Notes: generated by a model not told the origin, from the sequence alone. A stretch of 34,093 nucleotides of DNA from Verrucomicrobiales bacterium (GCA_031266335.1 JAISBF010000219.1:1-34093); one strand, 5' to 3'. Positions 1-8,698 are shown, counted from the first letter of the stretch. A program made the numbers and translations.

Positions 1-118
1 GCGAAGGAGCGAAGGAGCGAAGGAGCGAAGGAGCGAAGGAGCGAAGGAGCGAAGGAGCGAAGGAGCGAAGGAGCGAAGGAGCGAAGGAGCGAAGGAGCGA
101 AGGAGCGAAGGAGCGAAG
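1..118. repeat. Octanucleotide tandem array, unit GCGAAGGA
   Basis: Fourteen perfect 8-bp units plus six bases of a fifteenth. The array starts at the window edge, so it may be longer. Read on the minus strand and rotated, the unit is GCTCCTTC, which fits the GCTCNNNC pattern of the three other octamer arrays here. The flank to the right does not resemble the PEP-CTERM leader that surrounds those arrays, and the left flank is not visible. Confidence 0.97.
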
Positions 119-586
119 ATTTTACTCGCCCCTCTTTCGCGTTGTCAATTAAAAAGTGCATGGGATGGAAAGTAGCGAGGTTTGAGTTGTTGTCAAACTT
201 TTTTTATATTTTTTTTACAAGGAGTTCATGGAGGACGTGGAGAAAATAATTCCCCTTCACGGCAGGGGAATTGGCGGGCGCGGGAAACGAGGATGGTGAG
301 AGGTATTCCGACGTCAGCGCTTCCACTGCTAACGATGAGGAACCCGTTTTGAAAAAGCCGTCGAGCGCCTGGAACATCTCACCGTCAGCGGCAGGGAAAA
401 GTAATCGCGCACCGTCAGCGTTTTTCCAAGATGCCGTTTTGCGCAATGTTTTCGACAACATACAGCACTTTACTTAAAGATAGTGAGACGACCCGATTAA
501 GTGTGCGGCAAATCGAGTTGAATTCATATAGGGACGAGTTTGTAGATTCTGCTTTTCTTTAAATGCTAATGATGTATATTCAGTGA
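119..586. other. Gene-free region with half of a hairpin repeat
   Basis: I see no convincing gene. Positions about 201-252 carry one arm of the ACAAGGAGTTCATGGAGG hairpin family without its partner arm. Three GTCAGCG heptamers lie close together at 313, 384 and 414. Short open frames exist on both strands (204-461 minus, 271-477 plus), but they overlap each other, and the minus one ends in repeat sequence, so neither is called. The stretch from about 480 to 586 is AT-rich and probably carries the promoter of the next gene. Confidence 0.6.
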
Positions 587-994
587 ATGGCTATTACCGT
601 AATTGAAAAAATACAAGAACTGGAAAAGTTAAAATCAACCGCCGCCAAGCTGTCCGCCGCCATTGAGACGGAGCGCACGAGGGAACTCGCCACGCTGCCC
701 GCCAAGTATGGTTACACGGACCTCAACGACTTTATCAAAGCGTTGAAAGACGCGGCCAATACTCGCGCCGCGCGCAAGCCGCGCGCGGTCAAACCGAATA
801 AAAAAGCGAAAGGCAAGTATGTTCGCGTCACGCCCGAACTCAAGGAGCAAGTTGCCGCCGCGGTGCGGGCCGGACAGTCTGCCGCTGCCATCAAGGCCAG
901 CTTGGGATTGTCGGTGGCCAGCATTCACAAAATCAAAACCGCGCTCGGTTTGGTGAAGCCGCGCGGCGCCCAATTCGGCGCGGCGGTGGTTTGA
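587..994 (+). CDS. Small basic coiled-coil/HTH protein, possibly H-NS-like
   Basis: A 135-residue protein. Residues 1-60 are strongly helical and charged, with a likely coiled coil followed by LPAKYGYTDLNDFIKAL, recalling the oligomerisation half of H-NS-like proteins. Residues 60-80 form a basic linker rich in Lys and Arg. Residues about 82-125 (VTPELKEQVAAAVRAGQSA, then LGLSVASIHKIKTALGL) look like a helix-turn-helix of the resolvase/transposase type. I infer a DNA-binding, perhaps nucleoid-associated or regulatory protein; the family is not firmly recognised. The ATG follows an AT-rich stretch with no clear Shine-Dalgarno. It stands alone, followed by the dyad at 1049-1088. The start is the only ATG that keeps the full coiled coil. 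Confidence 0.7.
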   Translation: MAITVIEKIQELEKLKSTAAKLSAAIETERTRELATLPAKYGYTDLNDFIKALKDAANTRAARKPRAVKPNKKAKGKYVRVTPELKEQVAAAVRAGQSAAAIKASLGLSVASIHKIKTALGLVKPRGAQFGAAVV

Positions 995-1048
995 GCTAAC
1001 ACGATAATACAACCGCAAGCCCCGCGCGCTGGTCGCCGGGGAAAAAAT

Positions 1049-1088
1049 CAATCGCCGCTGACGGTGACAACACGGTCAGCGGCGATTG
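1049..1088. terminator. Inverted repeat built from two GTCAGCG motifs
   Basis: Two perfect 14-bp arms (1049-1062 and 1075-1088) flank a 12-base centre. Each arm contains one copy of the abundant heptamer, in opposite orientation. It lies about 55 bp after the stop of the HTH gene and before the phosphohexomutase gene. A stem this GC-rich could act as a terminator, although no clear T-tract follows immediately. The terminator role is inferred; the dyad itself is seen directly. Confidence 0.6.
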
Positions 1089-1166
1089 TGTGTCGCGGCG
1101 GCGCGGCGCGGCGCGATTTTTTTTGCGTTCGCCGCGGGAATGTTGCTAGTCTTTGCGCTTACTTTT

Positions 1167-3092
1167 ATGAGCAATCTGGACGACACCATCAGCGCGGCCG
1201 TGGCGGCGGGGAAATTGTTGCAATCCAGCGCGGCGCACCTCGCGGCGTATTGGCCGGCGGCGGCGGACTGGGAGCGGGCCAGCGTCAGCGAGCTGGTCGC
1301 TGACGGTGAGTGGACGGAGCTTAACGACCGTTTTTACCAGACGCTGAAATTCGGCACCGGCGGCTTGCGCGGGCGCACCATCGGCCGGGTGGTCACCGCC
1401 AGCGAATGGGGCGCGAACACGGCGCGCCAGGGGGCGCCGGAGCATCCCGCCGCCGGCACCAACGCGATGAATTTTTTCAATGTCAGCCGCGCCACGCAGG
1501 GCTTGCTCGCGTATGTGCGGGCGGCGTTTCCCGGCGAACAGGCGCGCCTTGTGGTGTCGCACGACACACGTTATTTTTCCCGCCAATTCGCGGAACTGAT
1601 CGTCGAGGTCGCGGCGCGGCTGGGGGTGGACGCCTTTCTGTTTCCCGCCGACCGCTCGACGCCGGAGTTGTCGTTCGCGGTGCGGTATCTCGACGCGCAC
1701 GCCGGCGTCATGGTCACGGCCAGTCACAACCCGCCGCACGACAACGGCTACAAGGTTTATTTCCGCGACGGCGGCCAGGTGGTCGAGCCGCACGCGTCGA
1801 ACATTATCAAACAGGTGCGGGCCATCAGCAGCGGCCAGGTTGCGCCGCCGGTGGACGACGGCCGGCGCGGCACGGTCAGCGTGGTGTATGAAAAACTCGA
1901 CAAGGCGTACCTCGACGCCGTCAGCGGGCTGGTGCTCGACCCGGCGGTGATTCAGCGTCAGCGGGCCAAGCTGAAAATCGTCTTCACGCCCATCCACGGC
2001 ACCGGCATCCGCATCACGCCGGGGTTGCTGGGCAAATTCGGTTTCAACTATGTCATCGTGCCGGAGCAGGCGAAGGGCGACGGCGGGTTCCCGACGGTGC
2101 AATCGCCGAACCCGGAAAACGCCGAGGCGCTGACGCTGGGCCTCGCGCTGGCGCGCCGCGAGGGCGCGGACCTGGTGCTCGCCACCGACCCCGATGCCGA
2201 CCGCATGGGCGCGGTCATCCGCGACCGCGCGGGCGAATACCAGGTCATCACCGGCAACATGATCGGCTCGCTGCTGGCGGCGTACCGGCTGGAGCAATTG
2301 TTCGCGCAAAAAATCCTGACCGCTGACAATGCGCGGCACGCCGTGCTGATCAAGACCTTCGTCACCACCGACCTGCAACGCGCCATCGCCGAGTCCTACG
2401 GCGTCCGCTGCGTGGACACGCTGACCGGCTTCAAATACATTTGCGAAAAGATGCGAATTTACGAGGAACAGGCCGGCGGCCGCGGGGCACAGTCAGCGGC
2501 GGAATGGCGCGCGCGCCTGCTCGCCACCAGCTCGTTCTGCGTGTTCAGCGGCGAGGAAAGCTACGGTTATTCCGGCGGTGATTATGTCCGCGACAAGGAT
2601 GCCAACGCCGCCGTGCTGATGTTCGCCGAAATGGCCGCCGCGGCCGCCGACCGCGGCCTCAACGTGTTGGAATATCTCGACCGCCTGTATTTGCGATACG
2701 GCTACTACGCGGAACAACTCGGCACGCTGACGTTCGAGGGCGCGGCGGGCGCGGCGAAAATCGGGAAATTGCTCGACAGTTACCAAACCGACCCACCGTC
2801 AGCGTGGGGCGGGAAGCCGGTCGAGAGCGCGCGGAATTTCGCCCGGGAAGATATTTACGACGCGGACGGCAAACTGTTGCCGAAAGAATTGATGCTGCTG
2901 TTTCACCTGGCCGGCGGCTATCGTATCGCCGTGCGCGGCAGCGGCACCGAGCCGAAAATCAAATATTATTTCTTCGGCCGGGCCACGGTCAGCGGCGCGG
3001 CGGAGTTGCCGGCCGTCAAGGCGGCGGTTCGGCGGGAATTGGAAGACTTGTGGGACGCGACGCGGGCGGACGCGGCGCGGCGGGCGGCGTGA
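1167..3092 (+). CDS. Phosphohexomutase (phosphoglucomutase/phosphomannomutase family)
   Basis: A 641-residue alpha-D-phosphohexomutase interconverting hexose 1- and 6-phosphates in the cytoplasm, feeding glycogen, polysaccharide or nucleotide-sugar synthesis. All four family loops are visible: the phosphoserine loop MVTASHNPPHDNG (Ser about 186), the metal loop DPDADRMG (about 341-348), the sugar-binding loop GEESYGYSGGD (from about 462) and the phosphate-binding loop RGSGTEPK (about 590). The length suits the longer PGM2-like subfamily; exact substrate (glucose, mannose or ribose phosphate) cannot be told. The frame opens at 1086, but I choose the ATG at 1167 because the upstream part is low-complexity and the protein alignment begins near MSNLDDT. 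A possible promoter TTGCGT...GCTAGTCT lies 15-45 bp upstream. Many GTCAGCG heptamers lie inside the gene. Confidence 0.93.
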   Translation: MSNLDDTISAAVAAGKLLQSSAAHLAAYWPAAADWERASVSELVADGEWTELNDRFYQTLKFGTGGLRGRTIGRVVTASEWGANTARQGAPEHPAAGTNAMNFFNVSRATQGLLAYVRAAFPGEQARLVVSHDTRYFSRQFAELIVEVAARLGVDAFLFPADRSTPELSFAVRYLDAHAGVMVTASHNPPHDNGYKVYFRDGGQVVEPHASNIIKQVRAISSGQVAPPVDDGRRGTVSVVYEKLDKAYLDAVSGLVLDPAVIQRQRAKLKIVFTPIHGTGIRITPGLLGKFGFNYVIVPEQAKGDGGFPTVQSPNPENAEALTLGLALARREGADLVLATDPDADRMGAVIRDRAGEYQVITGNMIGSLLAAYRLEQLFAQKILTADNARHAVLIKTFVTTDLQRAIAESYGVRCVDTLTGFKYICEKMRIYEEQAGGRGAQSAAEWRARLLATSSFCVFSGEESYGYSGGDYVRDKDANAAVLMFAEMAAAAADRGLNVLEYLDRLYLRYGYYAEQLGTLTFEGAAGAAKIGKLLDSYQTDPPSAWGGKPVESARNFAREDIYDADGKLLPKELMLLFHLAGGYRIAVRGSGTEPKIKYYFFGRATVSGAAELPAVKAAVRRELEDLWDATRADAARRAA

Positions 3093-3110
3093 ATTGGAAC
3101 GGAAACGATT

Positions 3111-3275
3111 ATGAATGAAGTATGGTGGCTGCTGGCCGGCGTCGGCGCGGTGCTGGCGCTTTATTTTGCCTGGGGCGGGGCGCGGTGGATTTATGAGCGG
3201 TTGCGGTTCAATCCGGAAGAACGCTGGCGCCGCCGCTATGACCGCAAGTTAAAGCGGCATTTCAAGTCCATGTGA
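3111..3275 (+). CDS. Small single-pass membrane protein
   Basis: A 54-residue open frame beginning 18 bp after the phosphohexomutase stop. It starts MNEVWWLLAGVGAVLALYFA, a clear hydrophobic membrane segment at residues 5-24, followed by a strongly basic tail (RWRRRYDRKLKRHFKSM) that would sit in the cytoplasm. A purine-rich stretch (GGAACGGAAACG) lies just upstream and could serve as ribosome binding site. Function unknown. The close spacing suggests cotranscription with the mutase gene. Confidence 0.65.
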   Translation: MNEVWWLLAGVGAVLALYFAWGGARWIYERLRFNPEERWRRRYDRKLKRHFKSM

Positions 3276-3305
3276 ACGCCGCGCCGCGTGATTACTGTTG
3301 AAGAG

Positions 3306-3419
3306 GTTAACGCCAAGGGGCCAAGGCGCGAAGTTTTTTGGGGTAATAATGAAGGCGGCGACTGACGCTGAATTACTATAGTTTCACCTTCTCCGCGTCT
3401 CGGCGTCTCCGCGGTGAAT
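3306..3419. repeat. Degenerate intergenic hairpin repeat
   Basis: Left arm AACGCCAAGGGGCCAAGGCG and right arm CTCCGCGTCTCGGCGTCTCC are diverged forms of the outer arms of the long hairpin family seen at 5263, 26019, 28043 and 32199. It lies between the convergent mutase operon and the isomerase gene. Confidence 0.6.
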
Positions 3420-3454
3420 TTTCCAGCGGCGAAAATCCTCGCCGCTGCCCTTGA

Positions 3455-4234
3455 TCAAGCCGACAACAACTGGCGCAACGTCAGCGCGTCCGCCTGCAAT
3501 TGTTCCGGCGCGTTGTGTTTGACCAATTTCAGCAAGGCGTAGCGCGGTTGGCCGTCCTGCCGCAACAAATTGAAATATTCCCGCCAATCGGCCGCCTCGG
3601 CGGCCAACGCCTGGCGCGCGGCAACATCCGGCCCGCGATGAAACACGCGCACGTTCGTCAGGCGCGGGAGCACCGCCCGCAACAACTGCAAATTGTACGC
3701 GACCGTTTTGCCGGCGGTTGGCTGCCAGAGAAAATACAAATTCGGATGCCTGGCCTGGTCCAGCAGGCTGACAATGGAACCCACGCTGTCGGTCAGCGTG
3801 CCGGCCTGGCACTCATACGCCACTTTGATGCCGGCGGCGGCGGCCAGCCCGGCGATATGCGCCGATTGCTCGACAATCCAATTGACATAGGCTTCGTCAG
3901 CGTCAGCGGAGGATTTGATGCCCGCCCGGACGCGAATCAGCGGCGCCTGCAAATGCGCCGCCGTTTCCAGCACCCTGGCGAAATCCGGACCGTGGCGCTC
4001 GCTGGCGCCGATGCGATAATAGGAACTATACGCGACAATGGCGATGCCGTGCTCGCGGGTCAGCGCTCCCACCCGGCGCGCCGTGGCGTAATCGCCGTGC
4101 GGCACATGCGTTTCCCCGTCCCACTCGATGCCGGCCAGCGCCGCGGTGCCGCACCAGTTGACCAGTTGCGCGGGATTCAACTGCCGCAGGGAAACGGAAG
4201 CCAGGCCGGGCTTGATGGTTTCATGACCAGCCAT
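3455..4234 (-). CDS. Sugar phosphate isomerase/epimerase-like TIM-barrel protein
   Basis: A 259-residue protein of the xylose isomerase-like/AP endonuclease 2 TIM-barrel family. Visible family features are the N-terminal GLASVSLRQL strand, GIEWDGETHVPHGDY with a likely metal-binding Glu and His, IRVRAGIKSS, KVAYECQAGTLTDS with the conserved Glu of the fifth strand, and a C-terminal VRVFHRGPD strand. Such proteins isomerise or epimerise sugars or inositol derivatives; the substrate here is unknown. It starts 15 bp after the transaldolase stop on the same strand, so the two probably form one operon, which suggests a role in sugar or sugar-phosphate metabolism. No signal peptide. Confidence 0.8.
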   Translation of the reverse strand: MAGHETIKPGLASVSLRQLNPAQLVNWCGTAALAGIEWDGETHVPHGDYATARRVGALTREHGIAIVAYSSYYRIGASERHGPDFARVLETAAHLQAPLIRVRAGIKSSADADEAYVNWIVEQSAHIAGLAAAAGIKVAYECQAGTLTDSVGSIVSLLDQARHPNLYFLWQPTAGKTVAYNLQLLRAVLPRLTNVRVFHRGPDVAARQALAAEAADWREYFNLLRQDGQPRYALLKLVKHNAPEQLQADALTLRQLLSA

Positions 4235-4249
4235 GCGCGGGGCGGCGGC

Positions 4250-5197
4250 TTATTGCGCGCCGCGAATCATGTGTTCCAGTTGCACCGTGTCCGCGACAAA
4301 CAGGCGAATGCCTTCCGCCAATTTTTCCGTCGCCATCGCGTCCTCGTTCATCAGGAAGCGGAAGGTTTTCTCGTCGCTGGCAATCCGCTCAAGGTCAGCG
4401 GCCCGGGCTTGCGCCACGCTGAGCTTTTGCGTCACCACTCCGTCGGCGTCCCGCAACTGCTGCAATAAATTGGGGCTGATGGTGAGCAAGTCGCAACCGG
4501 CCAGTTCCAAAATCTCGCCGACATTGCGGAAACTGGCGCCCATGACTTCCGTGGCGTAGCCGAATTTCTTGTAGTAGCGGTAAATTTTGCCGACCGATTG
4601 CACGCCGGGATCCTCGGCGCCCTGGTAGTCGCGCTGGTTGGTTTTCTTGTACCAATCGTAAATGCGGCCGACGAACGGTGAAATCAACTGCGCCCGCGCC
4701 TCGGCGCAAGCCACCGCCTGCGGCAGGGCGAACAGCAGGGTCAGGTTGCAACGGATGCCTTCCCGTTGCAAGACCTCGCTGGCGCGGATGCCCTCCCAAG
4801 TGGCGGCGATTTTGATTAAAATCCGCTCGCGGGCGATGCCGTTTTGCTCGTACAAACCGATTAATTTGCGGGCCTTGGCGATGGTGGCCTCGGTGTCGAA
4901 GGACAACCGGGCGTCCACCTCGGTGGAAACCCGGCCGGGAATCAGTTGCAGGATTTCCAGGCCGAACAGGATGAGCAGCGCGTCAATCACCTCGGCCGGC
5001 CGCGCTCCGGGCTGGTCCTTGATGGCCCTGAGCAGCAGCGGCCGGTATTCGTCTTTTTGCACCGCCTTGAAAATCAGCGAGGGGTTGGTGGTCGCGTCCA
5101 GCGGCGCGTATTGCTTGATGGACTGAAAGTCACCGGTGTCGGCGACGACTTTGGTGAATTTCCTGAATTGGTCGAGTTGGGATAAAGCGGTGTTCAT
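4250..5197 (-). CDS. tal: Transaldolase
   Basis: A 315-residue class I transaldolase of the TalB type. It moves a dihydroxyacetone unit between sedoheptulose 7-phosphate and glyceraldehyde 3-phosphate in the non-oxidative pentose phosphate pathway. Diagnostic segments are [10 protein letters not shown] (about 33-42) and [15 protein letters not shown] with the Schiff-base Lys at about 129, followed by [11 protein letters not shown] and [11 protein letters not shown]. The open frame extends upstream to 5284, but the added residues come from an intergenic hairpin repeat, so I chose the ATG at 5197. First gene of a probable operon with the TIM-barrel gene at 3455-4234. Confidence 0.95.
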   Translation of the reverse strand: MNTALSQLDQFRKFTKVVADTGDFQSIKQYAPLDATTNPSLIFKAVQKDEYRPLLLRAIKDQPGARPAEVIDALLILFGLEILQLIPGRVSTEVDARLSFDTEATIAKARKLIGLYEQNGIARERILIKIAATWEGIRASEVLQREGIRCNLTLLFALPQAVACAEARAQLISPFVGRIYDWYKKTNQRDYQGAEDPGVQSVGKIYRYYKKFGYATEVMGASFRNVGEILELAGCDLLTISPNLLQQLRDADGVVTQKLSVAQARAADLERIASDEKTFRFLMNEDAMATEKLAEGIRLFVADTVQLEHMIRGAQ

Positions 5198-5262
5198 AAA
5201 TAATCCGCTGATGGTGCCAGCTTGCGTCTGTTGTGCAAGCGGATTGTGAGGGGTAAGGAGAG

Positions 5263-5410
5263 CTTCATTAACGCAAAGGGACAAAGGAGCAAAGAATTTT
5301 TTTTTACAGGGAGATCATGGAGTTCATGAAGGTTTTAAAAAAACAAACTCCATGTTCTCCATGATCTCCCGGTAAAAAAATTCTCCGCGTCTCCGCGCCT
5401 CTGCGTTGAA
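5263..5410. repeat. Nested intergenic hairpin repeat
   Basis: Outer arms are TTAACGCAAAGGGACAAAGG and CCGCGTCTCCGCGCCTCTGC. Inner arms are ACAGGGAGATCATGGAG and its near-complement CTCCATGATCTCCCGGT. The element fills the gap between the transaldolase gene and the stop of the first PEP-CTERM gene. The outer arms belong to two related sequence families seen in the other copies. Confidence 0.85.
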
Positions 5411-5418
5411 TGTGCTTT

Positions 5419-8400
5419 TCAGCGCCGGCGGCGCAGGAAGGCCAGCAACGCGACGCCGGTGCCCAGCAGCAGCCAGGTCGAGGGTTCGGGGATGGTGTTT
5501 AAGACAAGGTCGGTGCCGTCGAGGAACAGTTCATAACCGCCGGTGACGCTCCAGTTGTCCGCGTCGAAGCCGCTGGTCAGGCCGCTGAGGATGACGAAAT
5601 TCTCGACCGCGACCGTATTCGGGTTGTTCACGGTCAGCGTGTAATTGTTGCCATTCAAGCTCAGGCCGTAGGTGTGGTCGGTGAAGGTCAGCTTATCGTA
5701 GGTCATCGTGTCGAGAATGTCCCACACATACGTGAAATCGCCCCACAGTTGCCAATCATTGAAGGTCAATTCGCCGACGGTGCCGAGGCCGCCGCCGGTT
5801 ATCGTGGAGTTGGCATCGTTTAAGTAAACTACGCTGTCGATGATGCCGCTGCCGCCGAGCGCGCCGCCCGCCTCGACGTAAGTTGCCGCAGTTAGCGCGG
5901 TGGAACTGTTGTAACGAAATTCGCCGCTGTTGACGGTAACGCGGTCGGTGCTGTTGATGCTGCCTGCGTCGTCAACCAGCAACACGCCGCCGCTGATGGT
6001 GGTGCTGCCGCTGTAGCTGTTGCTGCCGGTCAGCGCCCAGGTGCCGGAGCCGACTTTGTTGATCGCGACCTGGCCGCTGCCGTCGGCGAGTTGTCCGCCG
6101 AAGGTGCCGCCGCCCACTTCAAAGGTGACAAGGCCGGCGGCGGCGGCGCTGACGGTGGCGCTGCTGTTGGCGGCGAATTGGGCGCTGCTGTTGGCTGCCG
6201 ACCAGGTGGACAACTCGGCAAGTTTAATCGTGCCGGCGGCGCTGGCTTGCACGGTCAGCGTGCTGAATTTGCCCTCATTGGTGGCGGAGTCGAACAGCAC
6301 CAGGCTGCCGCCGAGGTCGGTGTTGGCCGCCAGTTTCAACGTGGCCACGCCACCGTCGCCGCCGCGACCGGTGAGGCCGACGGAAAAATTCAGTACGCCG
6401 GTGAATGCCGAGAGGTCGCCGGTGAGCGATTGCACGGCATTGACGTTTTCGGCTTGCAGGTGGACCACGCCGTCGCCGCTCCACGCGCCGCTACTGGTGA
6501 AGGTGCGCCACTGGCCGACCATGATGGCGTTGTTAGTCGAGGTGAAAGACAGGTCGTTGGCGAACTTGCTCCAGTCGCCATCATATACGTACAGCGAGGC
6601 GTTGCCCTCCATTGAGACTTGTCCGGGACCGAGGAACAGCGGGTTGGCGATTTGCAATTCGCCTCTGCCGAGTCTGCTGTCCAAGTCGCGCAGCACGGTG
6701 CCGCCGGTGTGCGTGTTGGCGTTGTAAAGTCGGGCATAGGTGTCGGTGCCTTTGCTCAGCACGAGTTGCAAGCTGCCGGTGAACAGCGTGCTTTCCAACA
6801 TGCGTCCGAAGCCGCCGGTGGTGATGGCAAAAACGGACTGGGTGGCGGCGTTGTTGGTGATAGTGCCGCCGGCGGACAAACCGATAACACCGGTGCCGTT
6901 GGCCGGATTCAGGAAGCCCCCGGTGTTGGTAACATCGTAACCGTTCAAGTCCAGCACGCCGCCGCTGAGGTTCAGCACGGCTTTGCCGAAGGTGGACGCC
7001 GCTGCCTCGCCGCCGATGACGACTTGGCCTTGGTTGATGCTGAAATGGCTGTTGATGTTAATGAACGAGCCGCTGAGGATGAGCGTGCCCGCGCCGGATT
7101 TGGTGATGATGTTGCCGTTGATGTTGGCGGCGATGTTCAACGCGCCCGCGCCGCCGGTCCAGAGCAGGAACTCGGTCTGCCAGCCGGTAACCAACACACC
7201 GCCGCTGATGGTGTAATCGTGGTCGCCGGCGAAGATCATGCCGCTGCCGTTGTAGGCGCCGTAGATGCCGGCGGCACCGCCATTGCTGGCGCCGCTGACG
7301 CTGGTGGCGGTGAAGGACAGTTGCCGCCCGTCCAGGTTCAGCGACTGGCTGGCGGCGTCGGTGGTGATTTTCAGCGTGCCAACGGTTTTGTTGCCGGTGA
7401 GAGTGGCGTTGCCGTCGATGACGGCGTGGTCGGTCGTGCTGGTGCTGTCGAAGAAGTTGACGTAATCGTCGAACGCGACCAACGCGCCAGTGTCAGCGTC
7501 CACCCGCGCCCAATCTTTTCCGTTGATGGTGATATAGTGGAGCAGGATGCCGCCGTTAATGGTGGTGACGCTGGGCGCGTACACCAGGTTGCTGCCGCTG
7601 ATGCTGAGGGTGGCGCGATTTTCCCAAACATTGGTGCCGGCGGCGCGGCGGAGGTCGCCGCTGATGCTGATGGTCGCGGAACCGCTGTCGCGCAAAATAT
7701 CAGTGTGGCCGGATTGATCCTTGCCCCAGCCGAGGGTCAGCGAGGAAAAGTTTTCAATCGTCGCCGTGCCACCGCCGTGCAACGTCAGCGCGGCATTGCT
7801 GCGGACATTCAACGCGCCGCCGAAGCCCAGCCGGGCGCCGTCGTCGGCGGTGTAATCCAAAATGGTGTTGCTGGCCTGGCCGAGCGTGACGTCGCCGGTG
7901 TAACTGCCGCTGCCGGTGACGGTCAGCGTGCTGGCGAGCCGGTTGTAAAAGCCGCCGAAGCCGTTGCCGTTGAGCGCCGCGCCGGCGCCGGTGACGCTGC
8001 CGATGACAACCTGGTCGGTGCCGCTGAGGGTGAACATGCGCGCGGTGGCGCCTTCGCTGACTGCCAGCGCGCCGATGTGCAGCGTGTGGCCTTTCAAATT
8101 GGTGGTGAGGGTGCGGTCGCCGCCGTAGTTGACCACAGTGCCGGTAAGCCAGATGTCGCCGCCGGCTGAGGTGTCATTGTTGATGCCAACATTGTTTTGC
8201 AACCACAGCGTGCTGCCGATGGTTTGCGAGACGGTCATCTGGTTGCGAATCTGCGAGGTGAGCGCGAGGGTACCGCCGCTGATGCTGTAGGCAAGGTTGG
8301 CTTCGCGGTAATTGATTTCCTGAATCACCGGGGCGGAAGCGAGGTCGTTGAGCAAATCTGTGATGGAAGAATCTCTAAAATACCAAATGGGGCCGTCGAG

Positions 8401-8541
8401 GTCGCTCCAGTTGGCGTTGTTACTGAATTTGTTATCCGCCGGCGTCGCGCTCCAGACCCGCGCCTGCGCCTGCCACGTCGCTGACAATGACAGGGCGACG
8501 GTCAGCGCCAATTTCCACAAGGTATATTGGTTAGTTTTCAT
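5419..8541 (-). CDS. PEP-CTERM surface protein with autotransporter-type beta-strand repeats
   Basis: A 1040-residue exported protein. It has a Sec signal peptide (residues about 1-27, basic MKTNQY start, hydrophobic core, AQA cleavage region). The long body is rich in Gly, Ser, Thr and Asn with repeats such as GSGTWALTGSNSYSGST and TISGGVLLVDDAG, typical of autotransporter-associated beta-strand repeats that form a beta-helix. The C-terminus is a PEP-CTERM sorting signal: IPEPSTWLLLGTGVALLAF, then RRRR. Such proteins are cut and anchored by an exosortase, which is not in this window. Start ATG at 8541 has GGAG eight bases upstream. The upstream leader, with an octamer array at 8779, is shared with the other two complete PEP-CTERM genes. 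Confidence 0.92.
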   Translation of the reverse strand: MKTNQYTLWKLALTVALSLSATWQAQARVWSATPADNKFSNNANWSDLDGPIWYFRDSSITDLLNDLASAPVIQEINYREANLAYSISGGTLALTSQIRNQMTVSQTIGSTLWLQNNVGINNDTSAGGDIWLTGTVVNYGGDRTLTTNLKGHTLHIGALAVSEGATARMFTLSGTDQVVIGSVTGAGAALNGNGFGGFYNRLASTLTVTGSGSYTGDVTLGQASNTILDYTADDGARLGFGGALNVRSNAALTLHGGGTATIENFSSLTLGWGKDQSGHTDILRDSGSATISISGDLRRAAGTNVWENRATLSISGSNLVYAPSVTTINGGILLHYITINGKDWARVDADTGALVAFDDYVNFFDSTSTTDHAVIDGNATLTGNKTVGTLKITTDAASQSLNLDGRQLSFTATSVSGASNGGAAGIYGAYNGSGMIFAGDHDYTISGGVLVTGWQTEFLLWTGGAGALNIAANINGNIITKSGAGTLILSGSFININSHFSINQGQVVIGGEAAASTFGKAVLNLSGGVLDLNGYDVTNTGGFLNPANGTGVIGLSAGGTITNNAATQSVFAITTGGFGRMLESTLFTGSLQLVLSKGTDTYARLYNANTHTGGTVLRDLDSRLGRGELQIANPLFLGPGQVSMEGNASLYVYDGDWSKFANDLSFTSTNNAIMVGQWRTFTSSGAWSGDGVVHLQAENVNAVQSLTGDLSAFTGVLNFSVGLTGRGGDGGVATLKLAANTDLGGSLVLFDSATNEGKFSTLTVQASAAGTIKLAELSTWSAANSSAQFAANSSATVSAAAAGLVTFEVGGGTFGGQLADGSGQVAINKVGSGTWALTGSNSYSGSTTISGGVLLVDDAGSINSTDRVTVNSGEFRYNSSTALTAATYVEAGGALGGSGIIDSVVYLNDANSTITGGGLGTVGELTFNDWQLWGDFTYVWDILDTMTYDKLTFTDHTYGLSLNGNNYTLTVNNPNTVAVENFVILSGLTSGFDADNWSVTGGYELFLDGTDLVLNTIPEPSTWLLLGTGVALLAFLRRRR

Positions 8542-8571
8542 GATGTTTGCTCCGAGTTTAGTTCCAGTTTA

Positions 8572-8698
8572 TTGCCACAAAAAAGCACAGAAAACACAAA
8601 GGGGTTACCAAGAGGACACGGAGGAATTGGAGGGGGGTTTTGAGTTGCCGCAAACCTGCCTCCAATAACTCCATGTTCTCTTTGTAAAAAAATTATCC
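8572..8698. repeat. Hairpin repeat in PEP-CTERM leader
   Basis: Inverted repeat with arms around TACCAAGAGGACACGGAGGA and TCCATGTTCTCTTTGTA. An almost identical element lies at the matching place upstream of the gene at 23783. It is followed by the shared CACAAAAAAGCACAGAAAAC block close to the start codon. Confidence 0.8.

Noticed and set aside
204-477. Two overlapping short frames before the first gene
   Set aside because: They overlap on opposite strands, lack ribosome binding sites, and one ends in hairpin-repeat sequence.
1146-2378. Long minus-strand open frame of 410 codons
   Set aside because: It lies antisense to the phosphohexomutase gene, is rich in Arg and His, and has no domain; it is a shadow of a GC-rich gene.
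6619-8169. Plus-strand open frame of 516 codons
   Set aside because: Antisense to the PEP-CTERM repeats; composed of Ala, Val, Gly and Asp as expected from reversed Gly/Ser/Thr repeats.
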